64,000 nucleotides of DNA from Micromonospora sp. R77 (GTDB lineage Bacteria > Actinomycetota > Actinomycetes > Mycobacteriales > Micromonosporaceae). Position numbers and translations under genes: made by a program. Below, piece by piece: positions 1 to 8,602 of the stretch. The notes beneath the pieces were generated by a model. It worked only from the letters and a program-made list of their open reading frames with translations, searched no databases and was not told the DNA's origin. The stretch is from positions 4,030,001-4,094,000 of the forward strand of contig NZ_JALDST010000001.1 in the NCBI RefSeq assembly GCF_022747945.1. The letters run 5' to 3'. Positions within the stretch are counted from its first letter, which is position 1. Every line of letters starts with the position of its first letter.

Positions 1-85
1 GGGACAGTTTGTCCGTCACGCGCCGTCGGGGCCGACGTACCGTCCGGTAGTCCGAATCACACCATCCTCTGTGGAGGCCCCACCG

Positions 86-412
86 ATGAGCAGCAGTGCC
101 CGCCTAGTCCGCCCCGCCGTGCAGCCGGGGGCGGGTGAGGAGTCCGACGACACGCTGCGCGACATCCCGCTGCCGCCGTACGTGACCGGCGAGGACGCCC
201 AGTTCGCGGTGCGCGCCGTGGTGGTGCACGCGCCCCGGCGCTGGTCCGGCGGGACGATCTGCCGCAACGACGCCAGCCCGCACCCGTGCCGGCTGCACCG
301 CTGGGGTCGGCGGGTGCTCACCCTGCGCGGGCTGCCGCCCGCGGCGATCGATGCGCTGATCGAGCAGGGCGACCCGGCCGCGGCCCCGCCGCCGCACCGG
401 CCCGGCGCCTGA
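86..412 (+). CDS. Hypothetical protein, 108 aa
   Basis: Function not recognised. I start it at the ATG at 86 because a GGAGG ribosome site sits at 73-77, 8 nt upstream; the longer frame from GTG 71 would put that site inside the gene. The product is small and soluble, with an acidic N-terminal third, a central segment with two Cys (motif CRNDASPHPC) and a Pro/Ala-rich tail. It stands alone and ends at a strong hairpin shared with the convergent dacB-like gene. The look is that of a lineage-specific actinobacterial protein. Confidence 0.6.
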   Translation: MSSSARLVRPAVQPGAGEESDDTLRDIPLPPYVTGEDAQFAVRAVVVHAPRRWSGGTICRNDASPHPCRLHRWGRRVLTLRGLPPAAIDALIEQGDPAAAPPPHRPGA

Positions 413-418
413 CCGAAC

Positions 419-457
419 GCGCGGGTCCCCACCCACCCCCTGGGTGGGGACCCGCGC
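419..457. terminator. Bidirectional hairpin between convergent genes
   Basis: Perfect 17-bp stem (419-435 with 441-457) and a 5-nt C loop, between the end of the + strand hypothetical gene (412) and the end of the - strand carboxypeptidase (461). Position and symmetry suit a two-way terminator; there is no long T tract, as is usual in actinobacteria. Confidence 0.75.
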
Positions 458-460
458 CCG

Positions 461-2044
461 TCAGCAGCGCACCGGCTTCACCCAGGAACACTCCAGACCC
501 TCCGGCACCCGCGGTGCCTCGGGCGCCGTCGGCACCGTCAGCCGCGCCGTGGTCGTCCCCTTCTCGGTGTACGACGCCAGCGCGATCGCGATCTGGTCCT
601 CGAGGCTCTTCACCGACGAGGTCAGGTAGTTGTTCAGCACGACCGAGAAGGCCAGCAGGTGGCCGTCGGCGTCGGTGACGTAGCCGGAGAGGCTGGACGC
701 GCCGGTCAGGCTGCCCGTCTTGGCGTGCACGTTGTTCGCCGCCGGGGTGCCGCGCATCCGGCTGCGCAGCGTCCCGCCGACGAACCGGTCGGCGTTGCCG
801 GCGACCGGCAGCGCGGCGTACCAGGTGTCGAACCAGGGTTCGGCGCGGACGGCGGCGAGCAGCGCGACGAACTCGGTCGGCGGGATCAGGTTGCGCCGGG
901 ACAGCCCGGAGCCGTCCCGCTGGCGCAGGTTGCCGGTGTCCACGCCGTTGTCCCCGACGTACTCGCCGATCGCGGTGAGCCCCGCCGACCAGCTGCCCGA
1001 GCCGGAGAGGATCCGGCCCAGCTCCTTCGTCAGCACCTCCGCGTGCCCGTTGTTGGACAGCTTGAGGAACGGCACCATCAGCTCGGCGAGGGTCATCGAG
1101 TCGTGCCGGGCGACGGGCTTCGCCTCGGCCGGGGTGGGCTGGCCGAGGACGGTCCGGCCGAGCACCCGTACGCCGTGCCGGCGCAGCGCCGCCCGGAAGA
1201 TGTCGGCGGCGTAGCCGGTCGGCTCCCAGACCGTCATCCAGTCGCTCTCGGGCTGCTGGCCGACCGCGATCTGGCCGGTCACCACGATGGTGTTCCCGCC
1301 GTGCTCCCGCTCGAACGAGATCGTCGTCTCCCCGCCGGCGACCGTCTCGGCCCGGTTCTCGATCCGCAGCCAGCCGTTGGGCGGGGTCATCGTCACCACC
1401 GGCGGCGCACCGGCCGCCGCGGCGGGGGCGGCGTTCACGATCACCGTGCCGGCGTCGTAGTCGGTGTCCGGGGCGACGGTCAGCGCGGAGACCTGCGCGG
1501 CGTAGTAGTAGGACTCGTCGTCCCAGGTCCAGTCGGGGCCCAGCCGGGTGTCGTCGTAGCGGGTGTCGTCGGCGACCAGGTTCCCGGTCACCACCCGTAC
1601 GCCGTCCGCCGCCACCTGGGCGGCCAGCGCGTCGTAGTCGGCGGCGAGCATCGTGGGGTCGCCGCCGCCGCGCAGGTAGAGGTCCCCGGAGAGCAGGCCG
1701 GCCCGCCGGACCCCGTCGGTGGCGACGTCGGTGGTGAACCGGTGGCCGGGGCCGAGCAGCTCCAGCGCCGCGGTGGAGGTGAGCAGCTTGGCGTTGGAGG
1801 CGGGCACCAGCCTGCGGTCGCCGTTGCGGTCGTAGAGGGTCTCGCCGGTGGCGGTGTCGACCACGACCACGCCGGCCTGTGCCCCGTCGAGCCGGGAGTC
1901 GGCGAGGACCGTGTCGATGGTGGCGTTCAGCCGGGTCCGGGCGGGGGTGGGGGACTCGGCTGTGGCGTCGGGGGCGCCGGCGGTGGCCGCGGTGGCGGCC
2001 AACGCCAGCACCGCGAGCGCCCCGGTAAAGAGACGACGATGCAT
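461..2044 (-). CDS. dacB: D-alanyl-D-alanine carboxypeptidase/endopeptidase, PBP4 (DacB) type
   Basis: Peptidase S13 penicillin-binding protein that trims peptidoglycan stem peptides outside the membrane. All three serine-acyltransferase motifs are present: SNAK at about residues 83-86 (Ser83 nucleophile), SNN near 330 and KTGS near 442. An N-terminal hydrophobic stretch ending in Ala-rich sequence is a signal peptide. The large insert between SxxK and SxN is typical of class C PBPs. I start at the ATG at 2044, directly before the signal peptide; the frame runs on to 2086, but those residues are not signal-like. No clear ribosome site is seen. 527 aa, normal for the family. Confidence 0.88.
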   Translation of the reverse strand: MHRRLFTGALAVLALAATAATAGAPDATAESPTPARTRLNATIDTVLADSRLDGAQAGVVVVDTATGETLYDRNGDRRLVPASNAKLLTSTAALELLGPGHRFTTDVATDGVRRAGLLSGDLYLRGGGDPTMLAADYDALAAQVAADGVRVVTGNLVADDTRYDDTRLGPDWTWDDESYYYAAQVSALTVAPDTDYDAGTVIVNAAPAAAAGAPPVVTMTPPNGWLRIENRAETVAGGETTISFEREHGGNTIVVTGQIAVGQQPESDWMTVWEPTGYAADIFRAALRRHGVRVLGRTVLGQPTPAEAKPVARHDSMTLAELMVPFLKLSNNGHAEVLTKELGRILSGSGSWSAGLTAIGEYVGDNGVDTGNLRQRDGSGLSRRNLIPPTEFVALLAAVRAEPWFDTWYAALPVAGNADRFVGGTLRSRMRGTPAANNVHAKTGSLTGASSLSGYVTDADGHLLAFSVVLNNYLTSSVKSLEDQIAIALASYTEKGTTTARLTVPTAPEAPRVPEGLECSWVKPVRC

Positions 2045-2119
2045 GCGTAGATGCTGCCATGGAGGTTTCCTGCGGAGAACCCTCAAAGACGAAACTTATT
2101 GCCAGATGTCCGGGTCGGC

Positions 2120-2848
2120 TCAGGGGCGGTGCGACGCCGGCTCCTCGGGCTCCGCCCGGTAGCGCGGGTTGCGGCTGGTCACCAGCGGGGCCACCAGCGC
2201 CGCCAGCGCCCCACCGAGCAGCGGGAACACGATGAACACCCAGAGTTGGCGCAGCGCGGTCCCGCCCTCGAAGACGGCCGGGCCGAACGACCGGGCCGGA
2301 TTGATCGAGGTGCCGTCCAGGGTGACGCCGACCAGGTGCGCGGCGGCGTTCGCCAGCCCGATCGGCACCCCGGCGAAGGCGGCGTACTCGGCGCGGCTCG
2401 TCACCACCAGCACCACCAGGACGAACAGGAACGTCAGCACCGTCTCCAGCACCGCCGCGCCACCGGCGTTGATGTGCGCCCCGTAGCCGTTGGTGCCCAA
2501 TGCGCCGGACTGGTCCACCACGTCACCCCACCGGGTGAGCCCCCAGAGGATGAACGCGGCGACGGTCGCCCCGAGGAACTGGACGACCCAGTAGGCGACC
2601 GCGCCGAGCAGCGAGATCTTGCCGGAGAGCAGCACACCCAGCGTCACCGCCGGGTTGACGTGGCTGCCGGAGAGCGGCCCGATCGCGTACACCAGGGCGA
2701 GCATCACGAAACCGAAGGCGAGCGCGACCACCACCACGCCACCCTGCACCCGCGCGGCGATCACGCTACCCACGCCGAAGAAGACCAGCAGCAGGGTGCC
2801 GAGGAACTCGGCGAGGTAGCGCCTGGCGTCGTCCATGTCGTCGAGCAT
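2120..2848 (-). CDS. MIP family aquaporin / water channel
   Basis: Integral membrane channel for water or small neutral solutes. Both half-helix signatures are intact: NPA at residues 65-67 (context HVNPAVT) and NPAR at 183-186 (context SINPARS). About six hydrophobic helices are visible, and length (242 aa) fits AqpZ-like proteins. Start at ATG 2848 (MLDD...) is preferred; a second ATG at 2836 lacks any upstream ribosome site. Transcribed alone, between dacB and a divergent HesB-like gene. Substrate (water versus glycerol) cannot be told from motifs alone. Confidence 0.88.
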   Translation of the reverse strand: MLDDMDDARRYLAEFLGTLLLVFFGVGSVIAARVQGGVVVVALAFGFVMLALVYAIGPLSGSHVNPAVTLGVLLSGKISLLGAVAYWVVQFLGATVAAFILWGLTRWGDVVDQSGALGTNGYGAHINAGGAAVLETVLTFLFVLVVLVVTSRAEYAAFAGVPIGLANAAAHLVGVTLDGTSINPARSFGPAVFEGGTALRQLWVFIVFPLLGGALAALVAPLVTSRNPRYRAEPEEPASHRP

Positions 2849-3109
2849 ATGGACCCGCCGCGCCGGCGGGCGGCGAAATGCCTGCTCAGCGCCCTGCTTC
2901 CCGGTGCCCGGCCGGGCCGGTTCCTCCGGTGTCGACTCACTCGGTTCTATTTGACGGATGCCCGCCGAGGGGGCACGGTGGGTGGTGAGGGGTGCATCAG
3001 CCGCCCCGGTTTGCGCGGCGAAGACCGATTTCGCCTTCCCAGGGTTCCGGGCCCGGCCGACACGGCTGCGCCGACCCGCCCACGACCCGTACGCACCGAG
3101 GAGTTCCCC

Positions 3110-3391
3110 ATGCTGACCATGACCGACAACGCCGTCCTGGTGATCCGTGACCTCGCCGCCCAGCAGGACGTGGCGCAGGACGGTGGGCTGCGCATCGCCG
3201 CCGACACCGACGCCGGCTCGCTCTCCATCGAACTGGTGCCGCAGCCGGTCCAGGGCGACCAGGTGGTGGACAACCAGGGCGCCCGGATCTTCCTCGACGC
3301 CGACGCCGCCGAACTGCTCAACGACACCTCGGTCGACGCCAGCGTGGACGACGAGGGCGTCGTCCAGTTCGGCTTCACCGAGAAGGAGTGA
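3110..3391 (+). CDS. HesB/IscA-like Fe-S biogenesis family protein lacking cysteines
   Basis: 93-residue protein with the compact beta-rich A-type carrier layout (pattern GGLRI...SLSIELVP...GARIFLD). The family normally binds an Fe-S cluster through three cysteines (CxnCGC); this protein has no cysteine, so it cannot be a canonical carrier. Start ATG 3110 has GAGGAG at 3098-3103. Its stop is 2 nt from the stop of the convergent Beta-family gene. It could be a structural or adaptor relative of HesB; the family call rests on overall pattern and the function is unknown. Confidence 0.7.
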   Translation: MLTMTDNAVLVIRDLAAQQDVAQDGGLRIAADTDAGSLSIELVPQPVQGDQVVDNQGARIFLDADAAELLNDTSVDASVDDEGVVQFGFTEKE

Positions 3392-3393
3392 GC

Positions 3394-4497
3394 TCAGCCG
3401 GCCCGCCGGGTCTCGCCGCCGCGCTGCGGACGCCCCGAGCGTCCGCGTTCCGGTGTGTCGTGACCGGCGTGCCACGGCCCGGGACGCTCGTCCCGGGTGG
3501 GCCGCGACAGCGCCCCGAGCACGTGCGCCAGGTGGTGCGACGTGCTCCACGCCGTCCAGTTCGTCGGTGAGCCGGCACCGGCACCGCGCCGCGCCCGGCG
3601 CAGGATCTCGTGGTCGCCCCAGGAGAACGCCGCCCCCGTCGTCGGCCAGTACGGGGCGGCGACCACCGTCCGGCACAGGTCCGCGACCCGCTCGTCGCCC
3701 CGGCCGCCGCGCCGCGACCAGCGGTGGATCCACCAGGCCCCGTCGACCGTGTAGCGCAGCGTCGGCAACCGGTCGGCCGGGGCGTCCGCGTCCGGCAGCG
3801 CGCAGCTCACCCCGTAGTCGCCGTAGCCGACGTCGAGGTCGGTCAGGCGCCGCCAGAGCTGCCAGTCGTAGCGGTCCAGGCGGACCGGCTCGTCGACCGG
3901 CAGCCGGCTCACCGTCGGCGGCATCCCACCGGCCGCGACCGCCACCGAGCGCCAGGCGTGCCGGCGGCCCCACTCGACCAGCCGCCGGACCCGGGGCTCG
4001 GCCACCCGCACGTCCGCCGGGCAGCACACGTCGCCCGCGTCGACGAGCAGGTCGCACTGCTCCGGCACCAGGCGGGCCAGCCGCCACACCCGCTCCGCCG
4101 CCGTGGTGATGGCGTCCGCCCCGGCCCGGTCCTGCCCGGTCCGCAGCCGCACCACCGCCCGCCGCGCGTACGCCCGGGCCGCCACGCCGTGCGCCACCAG
4201 CCGCCGGTCGCTCTCCGCGAGCCCGATCACCGGCACCAGGGGCACGCCCCAGCGGACCAGCTCGCTCTCCGGGACGTCCGGCAGTGCGGTCACGTCGACG
4301 GCGGGCAGCAGCCCGGACGGCAGCCGGCCGAGCAGGTCCACCGTGCCCGTGTCGAGCGCGCGGATATCGATGACCGGAGCGAGCAGCGGAGCGGACATCT
4401 CGTCGAGATGGGCCAGCGCCTCCAGCTCACCCCGGCGACCGACCAGAACAGGGCGGTAGACCGGTTCCGCCGCCCGACCCCCGTGGGCGGGCACCAT
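3394..4497 (-). CDS. Beta-family protein (phage T4 beta protein-like)
   Basis: 367 aa, soluble. It begins with a VYRPVLVGRRGELEAL segment followed by a PLLAPVIDIR block, the pattern I associate with the Beta protein family found in phages and scattered bacteria; biochemical role unknown. A C-terminal region rich in Trp and His (TNWTAWSTSHHLAHVLG) is preserved. Upstream of ATG 4497 a minus-strand TAGATT lies about 5 nt before the start, so the message may be leaderless. Convergent with the HesB-like gene. Family assignment is from memory of the N-terminal pattern. Confidence 0.6.
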   Translation of the reverse strand: MVPAHGGRAAEPVYRPVLVGRRGELEALAHLDEMSAPLLAPVIDIRALDTGTVDLLGRLPSGLLPAVDVTALPDVPESELVRWGVPLVPVIGLAESDRRLVAHGVAARAYARRAVVRLRTGQDRAGADAITTAAERVWRLARLVPEQCDLLVDAGDVCCPADVRVAEPRVRRLVEWGRRHAWRSVAVAAGGMPPTVSRLPVDEPVRLDRYDWQLWRRLTDLDVGYGDYGVSCALPDADAPADRLPTLRYTVDGAWWIHRWSRRGGRGDERVADLCRTVVAAPYWPTTGAAFSWGDHEILRRARRGAGAGSPTNWTAWSTSHHLAHVLGALSRPTRDERPGPWHAGHDTPERGRSGRPQRGGETRRAG

Positions 4498-4693
4498 ACT
4501 TCAATCTAACGACACATTCGCATTACTCACAGCGTTTCCGCCGACCGCGCTTCGTGGTGGTCGTTGACAGCGATCGACGCCGGGTGATGGCATGGGCACG
4601 CGGGCACCGCCGGGCATGTTGGGCACATGACCACCCTCCTCGGTCGACCCTGCCCGGAAACGCTCGGTCGACCCCCGCCCGGAAGGCTTTCCC

Positions 4694-6073
4694 ATGTCGA
4701 CCCCGCGCCTCCGCGCCCCGCTCTTCGCCGCCCTGGCCGCCGCTGCCGCCGCGCTGCTGCTCGCCGGCCAGCTGCCCGCCCAGGCGGTCGGCGATCCACC
4801 CGCACCGGTCACCGGCAACGCCACCCACTTCGACGGGCTCGGCTCCCCGTACGGCGGCTGCGGCCTGCCGGAGAACCAACTGGACTCACCCGACTTCGTC
4901 GCGCTGAACGTCTACGACCTGCCCGGCGACTACTCGTCCTACCCGGCCCGGCCGCTGCCACCGTCCCAGGCGGACAAGATCGGGCTGTGGAACAACGGCC
5001 TCAACTGCGGCCGGTACGTCAAGGTCGCCATCGGCGACTACTGCACCGGGATCAACGACGGCGCGGCCGGACAGCCGTTCTGCCGCAACGGCTCCTGGGT
5101 GGCCGACGGCTACAACGGGGCCACCCTCACCATGCTGGTCGCCGACAGCTGCGGCGACGGCAACGCCTGGTGCCGGGACGACCCGTACCACCTGGACCTG
5201 GCGACGTCGTCGCTGAACCGCTTCGCGCGCAACGGGACGCCGGTCGGCGACCTGTACCCGGCGCACTGGAACAACCGGCACGTCTCCTGGTCGTTCGTGC
5301 CCGCGCCGAACTACTCCGGCGACATCCGGATCGGCTTCCTGCAGGGCGCACAGAAGTACTGGCCGGCGATCGCCGTGTCGCACCTGGCCAACGGCATCCA
5401 CGGGATCGACTACCTGGCCGACGGCGTGTGGCGGTCCGCCACCATGAACAGCGACATGGGCCAGTCGTACGTCCTCGGGGCCACCACCTCCGGCGGCACC
5501 GACTTCCAGATCCGGGTCCGCGACGCCGCCGACACGCTGATCAACAACGGCCGGGTCTACCGGTTCTCGCTGCCGGCCTCCTGCGGCGGCACCTGCTCCG
5601 CCGCGTACACCCCGGTCAGCTTCACCACCTCGGACGGCACCGGCCCGACGGCCTCCCCGACGGTCAGCCCCACCGTGGCGCCCACCCCGAGCGGGACGGT
5701 GTCCCCGAGCCCGACCGTGTCGCCGAGCCCGACGGTGAGCCCGAGCCCGACTACCGGCACGCCGGGGCCCGGCGCGGGCTGCGCGGCCGGCTGGCGGGTC
5801 ACCGGGTCGTGGACGGGCGGCTTCCAGGCCGAGGTGACCGTCCGCAACACCGGTACCGCGCCGATCACCGACTGGACCAGCTCGTTCGGCTTTCCCGGCG
5901 GGCAGCGGCTCGCCAGTGCCTGGAACGCCACCGCGAGCCAGGCCGGCCAGCAGGTGACCGCGACCAACGCGAGCTGGAACGGCAGCCTGCCGGCGGGCGG
6001 CAGCACCAGCTGGGGGTTGGTGGTGACCGGCGACAACCAGGCGCCGGTGGCTCTCAGCTGCACCGCCCGATGA
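4694..6073 (+). CDS. Secreted expansin-like protein with C-terminal CBM2
   Basis: 459 aa, in order: signal peptide (about 1-31, ending at Ala-Val-Gly), an expansin/RlpA-like double-psi barrel (about 40-190, Cys-rich with VADSCGDGN), an expansin-type second domain (to about 310), a Pro/Ser/Thr linker of repeated SPTVSPSP units, and a CBM2 cellulose-binding domain with the usual terminal Cys pair and surface Trp. Expansin-like proteins loosen cellulose without hydrolysis; the CBM2 would hold it on cellulose. Start ATG 4694 has GGAAGG about 8 nt upstream. Fits with the GH12 cellulase at 11.8-13.0 kb. Confidence 0.82.
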   Translation: MSTPRLRAPLFAALAAAAAALLLAGQLPAQAVGDPPAPVTGNATHFDGLGSPYGGCGLPENQLDSPDFVALNVYDLPGDYSSYPARPLPPSQADKIGLWNNGLNCGRYVKVAIGDYCTGINDGAAGQPFCRNGSWVADGYNGATLTMLVADSCGDGNAWCRDDPYHLDLATSSLNRFARNGTPVGDLYPAHWNNRHVSWSFVPAPNYSGDIRIGFLQGAQKYWPAIAVSHLANGIHGIDYLADGVWRSATMNSDMGQSYVLGATTSGGTDFQIRVRDAADTLINNGRVYRFSLPASCGGTCSAAYTPVSFTTSDGTGPTASPTVSPTVAPTPSGTVSPSPTVSPSPTVSPSPTTGTPGPGAGCAAGWRVTGSWTGGFQAEVTVRNTGTAPITDWTSSFGFPGGQRLASAWNATASQAGQQVTATNASWNGSLPAGGSTSWGLVVTGDNQAPVALSCTAR

Positions 6074-6078
6074 TCCGG

Positions 6079-6111
6079 ACGGTCCGGGCCGCCACCAGCG
6101 GCCCGGACCGT
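6079..6111 (+). terminator. Hairpin terminator after expansin gene
   Basis: 14-bp perfect stem (6079-6092 with 6098-6111) with loop CACCA, 5 nt after the stop codon at 6073. The rest of the gap up to 6367 shows no further gene or clear signal. Confidence 0.7.
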
Positions 6112-6367
6112 CGACCGTGGCACTTCCCGCACGGACGAGCGCGCGGCGCCGTCAGACCGAGGTCGTGACGTCGCCGCGCTCTGGCCGTCTCCCACCACCG
6201 CAGCCGTACGGCGGTACGACAGCGGGGACCTGGCTCGACCGGCCATCCGCACCGGTCCTGGCGTTTCGGATGCCCCTCCCGACGGGATCCAAACACCGGG
6301 AGCGGGCGGAATTCCACCATCTGCGCCTCCCGGCGTGACGGCCGGTCCGGGCGGGTATGTGCGCGCC

Positions 6368-6760
6368 ATGGAACATTTCACGATCGCGACCGTCGCCGAG
6401 AAGAGCCCGGACTTCCGCCGCGTGCTGTGGACCGGCGGGCACAGCCAGCTGGTGATCATGACGATCCCGCCCGGCGGTGAGATCGGCGAGGAGGTGCACG
6501 AAGGGATCGACCAGATCCTGACCTTCGTCAGCGGCACCGGCGAGGCGCGGGTGGCCGGCGAGAAGAAGGAGGTCGTCGCGGGCGACCTGGTGGTCGTACC
6601 GGCCGGCACCAAGCACAACTTCGTCAACACCGGCCCCAACCCGCTGGTCCTCTACACCGTCTACGGCCCGCCCGAGCACGCCGACCAGGCCGTGCACCGC
6701 ACCAAGGAGGAGGCCGACGCGGCCGAGGAGGCCGGGGCGGACGAGCCTCCGACCGCCTGA
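6368..6760 (+). CDS. Cupin-domain protein
   Basis: 130-residue single cupin barrel. The two cupin boxes are visible: a PPGGEIGEEVHEGIDQ segment (His/Glu metal ligands) and a PAGTKHNFVNTG segment (second His). The C-terminal tail is acidic (many Glu/Ala). Start ATG 6368 is chosen because the upstream in-frame sequence is not cupin-like; 'gggtatgt' 7 nt upstream may be part of a promoter. Cupins of this size include small-molecule isomerases, dioxygenases and binding proteins; no substrate can be inferred. Stands just upstream of the GH15 gene. Confidence 0.8.
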   Translation: MEHFTIATVAEKSPDFRRVLWTGGHSQLVIMTIPPGGEIGEEVHEGIDQILTFVSGTGEARVAGEKKEVVAGDLVVVPAGTKHNFVNTGPNPLVLYTVYGPPEHADQAVHRTKEEADAAEEAGADEPPTA

Positions 6761-6802
6761 TTCGACCGGCCTGAACGCGACCGGTCCGGGTAACCGGGGC
6801 GG

Positions 6803-8587
6803 GTGGACCAGCCGGCGATCTCCGACTACGGATTTCTCTCCGACTGCCGCTCCGGTGCCCTGGTCGGCCGCGACGGCTCGATCGACTGGTGGTGCCCGGA
6901 CCGCTTCGACTCCGCGTCGGTCTTCGGCCGCCTGCTCGACCCGCGCGCCGGGCACTGGCGGCTCGCCCCGCTGGCCGAGAGCCGGGTGGAGCGCGCCTAC
7001 CGGCCGGACACGCTGGTGCTGCGTACCGTGCACCACACGCCGGAGGGCAGTGTCGCGGTCACCGACGCGCTCGCCGCCGAGCTGGGCGCGCGGGGCCACG
7101 AGCTGGGGATGAACTCGCCGGCCGTGCTGGTGCGGGTGGTCGAGGGGCTCAGCGGTCGGGTGCGGATGCACCTCGACTTCGCTCCCCGCCCCGAGTACGG
7201 GCTGCTCACGCCGTATCTGCACGAGCAGCCGGACGGCATGGTGGTGGCGACCGCCGGCCCGGTGGCGCTGCACCTGCGCGGGACCGGCCGGATGTTGCGG
7301 GTCGACGGGGACCGGGTGACGGACACCTTCGAGGTCGCCGCCGGCCAGACCGTCGGCTTCGACCTCGCGTACGCCCAGGTCTACGGCGGGCCGCCGGCCC
7401 GGCTGGAACCGGTGCACGCGCTCGCCGAGACCGTCCGGGCCTGGGAGGGCTACCGGGAGACCCACCGGTACGACGGCTGCTATCCCGACCAGGTCCGGCA
7501 CAGCGCGGTCGTGCTGACCGGCCTGACGTACGCCCGCAGCGGCGCGGTGGCCGCCGCGCTGACCACCTCCCTGCCGGAACGGGTGGGCGGCGACCGCAAC
7601 TACGACTACCGCTACTCCTGGCTGCGCGACTTCGCGATGACCATGCGGGCGCTCTGGGTGGCGGCCTGCCCCGACGAGGCGTCCCGACTGTTCGCCTGGG
7701 CGGCCCGCTCGATCGGCCGGATCGGCGCGGAGCCCGTCCCGGTGTTGTTCGGCCTGGAGGGGGAGCGGGACCTCTCCGAGCACGAGTGCGCCCACCTGCG
7801 CGGCTACGCGGGCAGCCGGCCGGTGCGGATCGGCAACGACGCGTGGCGGCAGCGGCAGCTCGACGTGCCCGGCGAGGTCATCTCGGCAGTGTGGCGGCTG
7901 CACGACTACCTGGGCTCGACGTTCGACGTGGAGCTGCGCGAGATGGTGGTCGGCCTGGCCGAGCAGGTCGCCGCGACCTGGCACCTGCCGGACCGGGGGA
8001 TGTGGGAGACCCGGGACGCCGAACGGCACTACCTGTCGTCCAAGGTGCTCTGCTGGGTGGCGCTGGACCGGGCCGTGGAGCTGGCGCCCCGCCTCGGCGA
8101 GCGGGCCGATCCACGGCGCTGGGCGGCGATCCGGGACGAGATCCGGACGACCGTGCTGCGCGAGGGGTGGAACGAGCGGATCGGGGCGTACACCGGGGCC
8201 TTCGGGTCGGCGGAGCTGGACGCCTCGGCGCTCATCCTGCCGGTGATGCGGTTCCTGCCCGCCACCGACCCGCGGATGCGCTCCACCATCGACGTGGTGG
8301 AGCGCGAGCTGGGCACCGACAGCGGTCTGGTCCGGCGCTGGAACACCGATCCGGCGGGCTTCGTGCTCTGCTCGTTCTGGCTGGTGGAGTGCCTGGTGCT
8401 GGCGGGGGAGGAGAGCCGGGCCCGGGCGCTGTTCGACCAGGTGCTGGGGCACGCGAACGACCTGGGTCTCTTCGCCGAGCAGATCGACCTGGGCACCGGC
8501 GCGCAACTGGGCAACACGCCGCAGGCGCTGTCCCACATCGGCCTGATCAACGCGGCCTGGCGGTTGACCGAGCCGGGCACCGACTGA
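6803..8587 (+). CDS. Glycoside hydrolase family 15 (glucoamylase/trehalase-like)
   Basis: 594 aa, no signal peptide, so cytoplasmic. The N-terminus (ISDYGFLSDCRSGALV...GSIDWWC) and the block YDYRYSWLRDF near residue 265, followed by GNDAWRQRQLDVPGEV near 342, are hallmarks of bacterial GH15 enzymes; in mycobacteria such proteins act as trehalases, in others as glucoamylases. An (alpha/alpha)6 barrel with catalytic Glu residues is expected. Start is the GTG at 6803, 42 nt after the cupin gene; no strong ribosome site. Substrate (trehalose or an oligosaccharide) is inferred only from family. Confidence 0.85.
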   Translation: MDQPAISDYGFLSDCRSGALVGRDGSIDWWCPDRFDSASVFGRLLDPRAGHWRLAPLAESRVERAYRPDTLVLRTVHHTPEGSVAVTDALAAELGARGHELGMNSPAVLVRVVEGLSGRVRMHLDFAPRPEYGLLTPYLHEQPDGMVVATAGPVALHLRGTGRMLRVDGDRVTDTFEVAAGQTVGFDLAYAQVYGGPPARLEPVHALAETVRAWEGYRETHRYDGCYPDQVRHSAVVLTGLTYARSGAVAAALTTSLPERVGGDRNYDYRYSWLRDFAMTMRALWVAACPDEASRLFAWAARSIGRIGAEPVPVLFGLEGERDLSEHECAHLRGYAGSRPVRIGNDAWRQRQLDVPGEVISAVWRLHDYLGSTFDVELREMVVGLAEQVAATWHLPDRGMWETRDAERHYLSSKVLCWVALDRAVELAPRLGERADPRRWAAIRDEIRTTVLREGWNERIGAYTGAFGSAELDASALILPVMRFLPATDPRMRSTIDVVERELGTDSGLVRRWNTDPAGFVLCSFWLVECLVLAGEESRARALFDQVLGHANDLGLFAEQIDLGTGAQLGNTPQALSHIGLINAAWRLTEPGTD

Positions 8588-8602
8588 CCGGGTGCCCGCC
8601 CG

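Noticed and set aside
318..2060. 580-residue minus-strand reading frame over dacB
   Set aside because: Arg/Gly/Pro-rich shadow of the dacB frame; it lacks any domain pattern, and the dacB frame has all penicillin-binding motifs.
3147..4509. Plus-strand frames of about 300 residues opposite the Beta-family gene
   Set aside because: Arg/Ser/Pro-rich composition typical of antisense frames in GC-rich DNA; no ribosome site.
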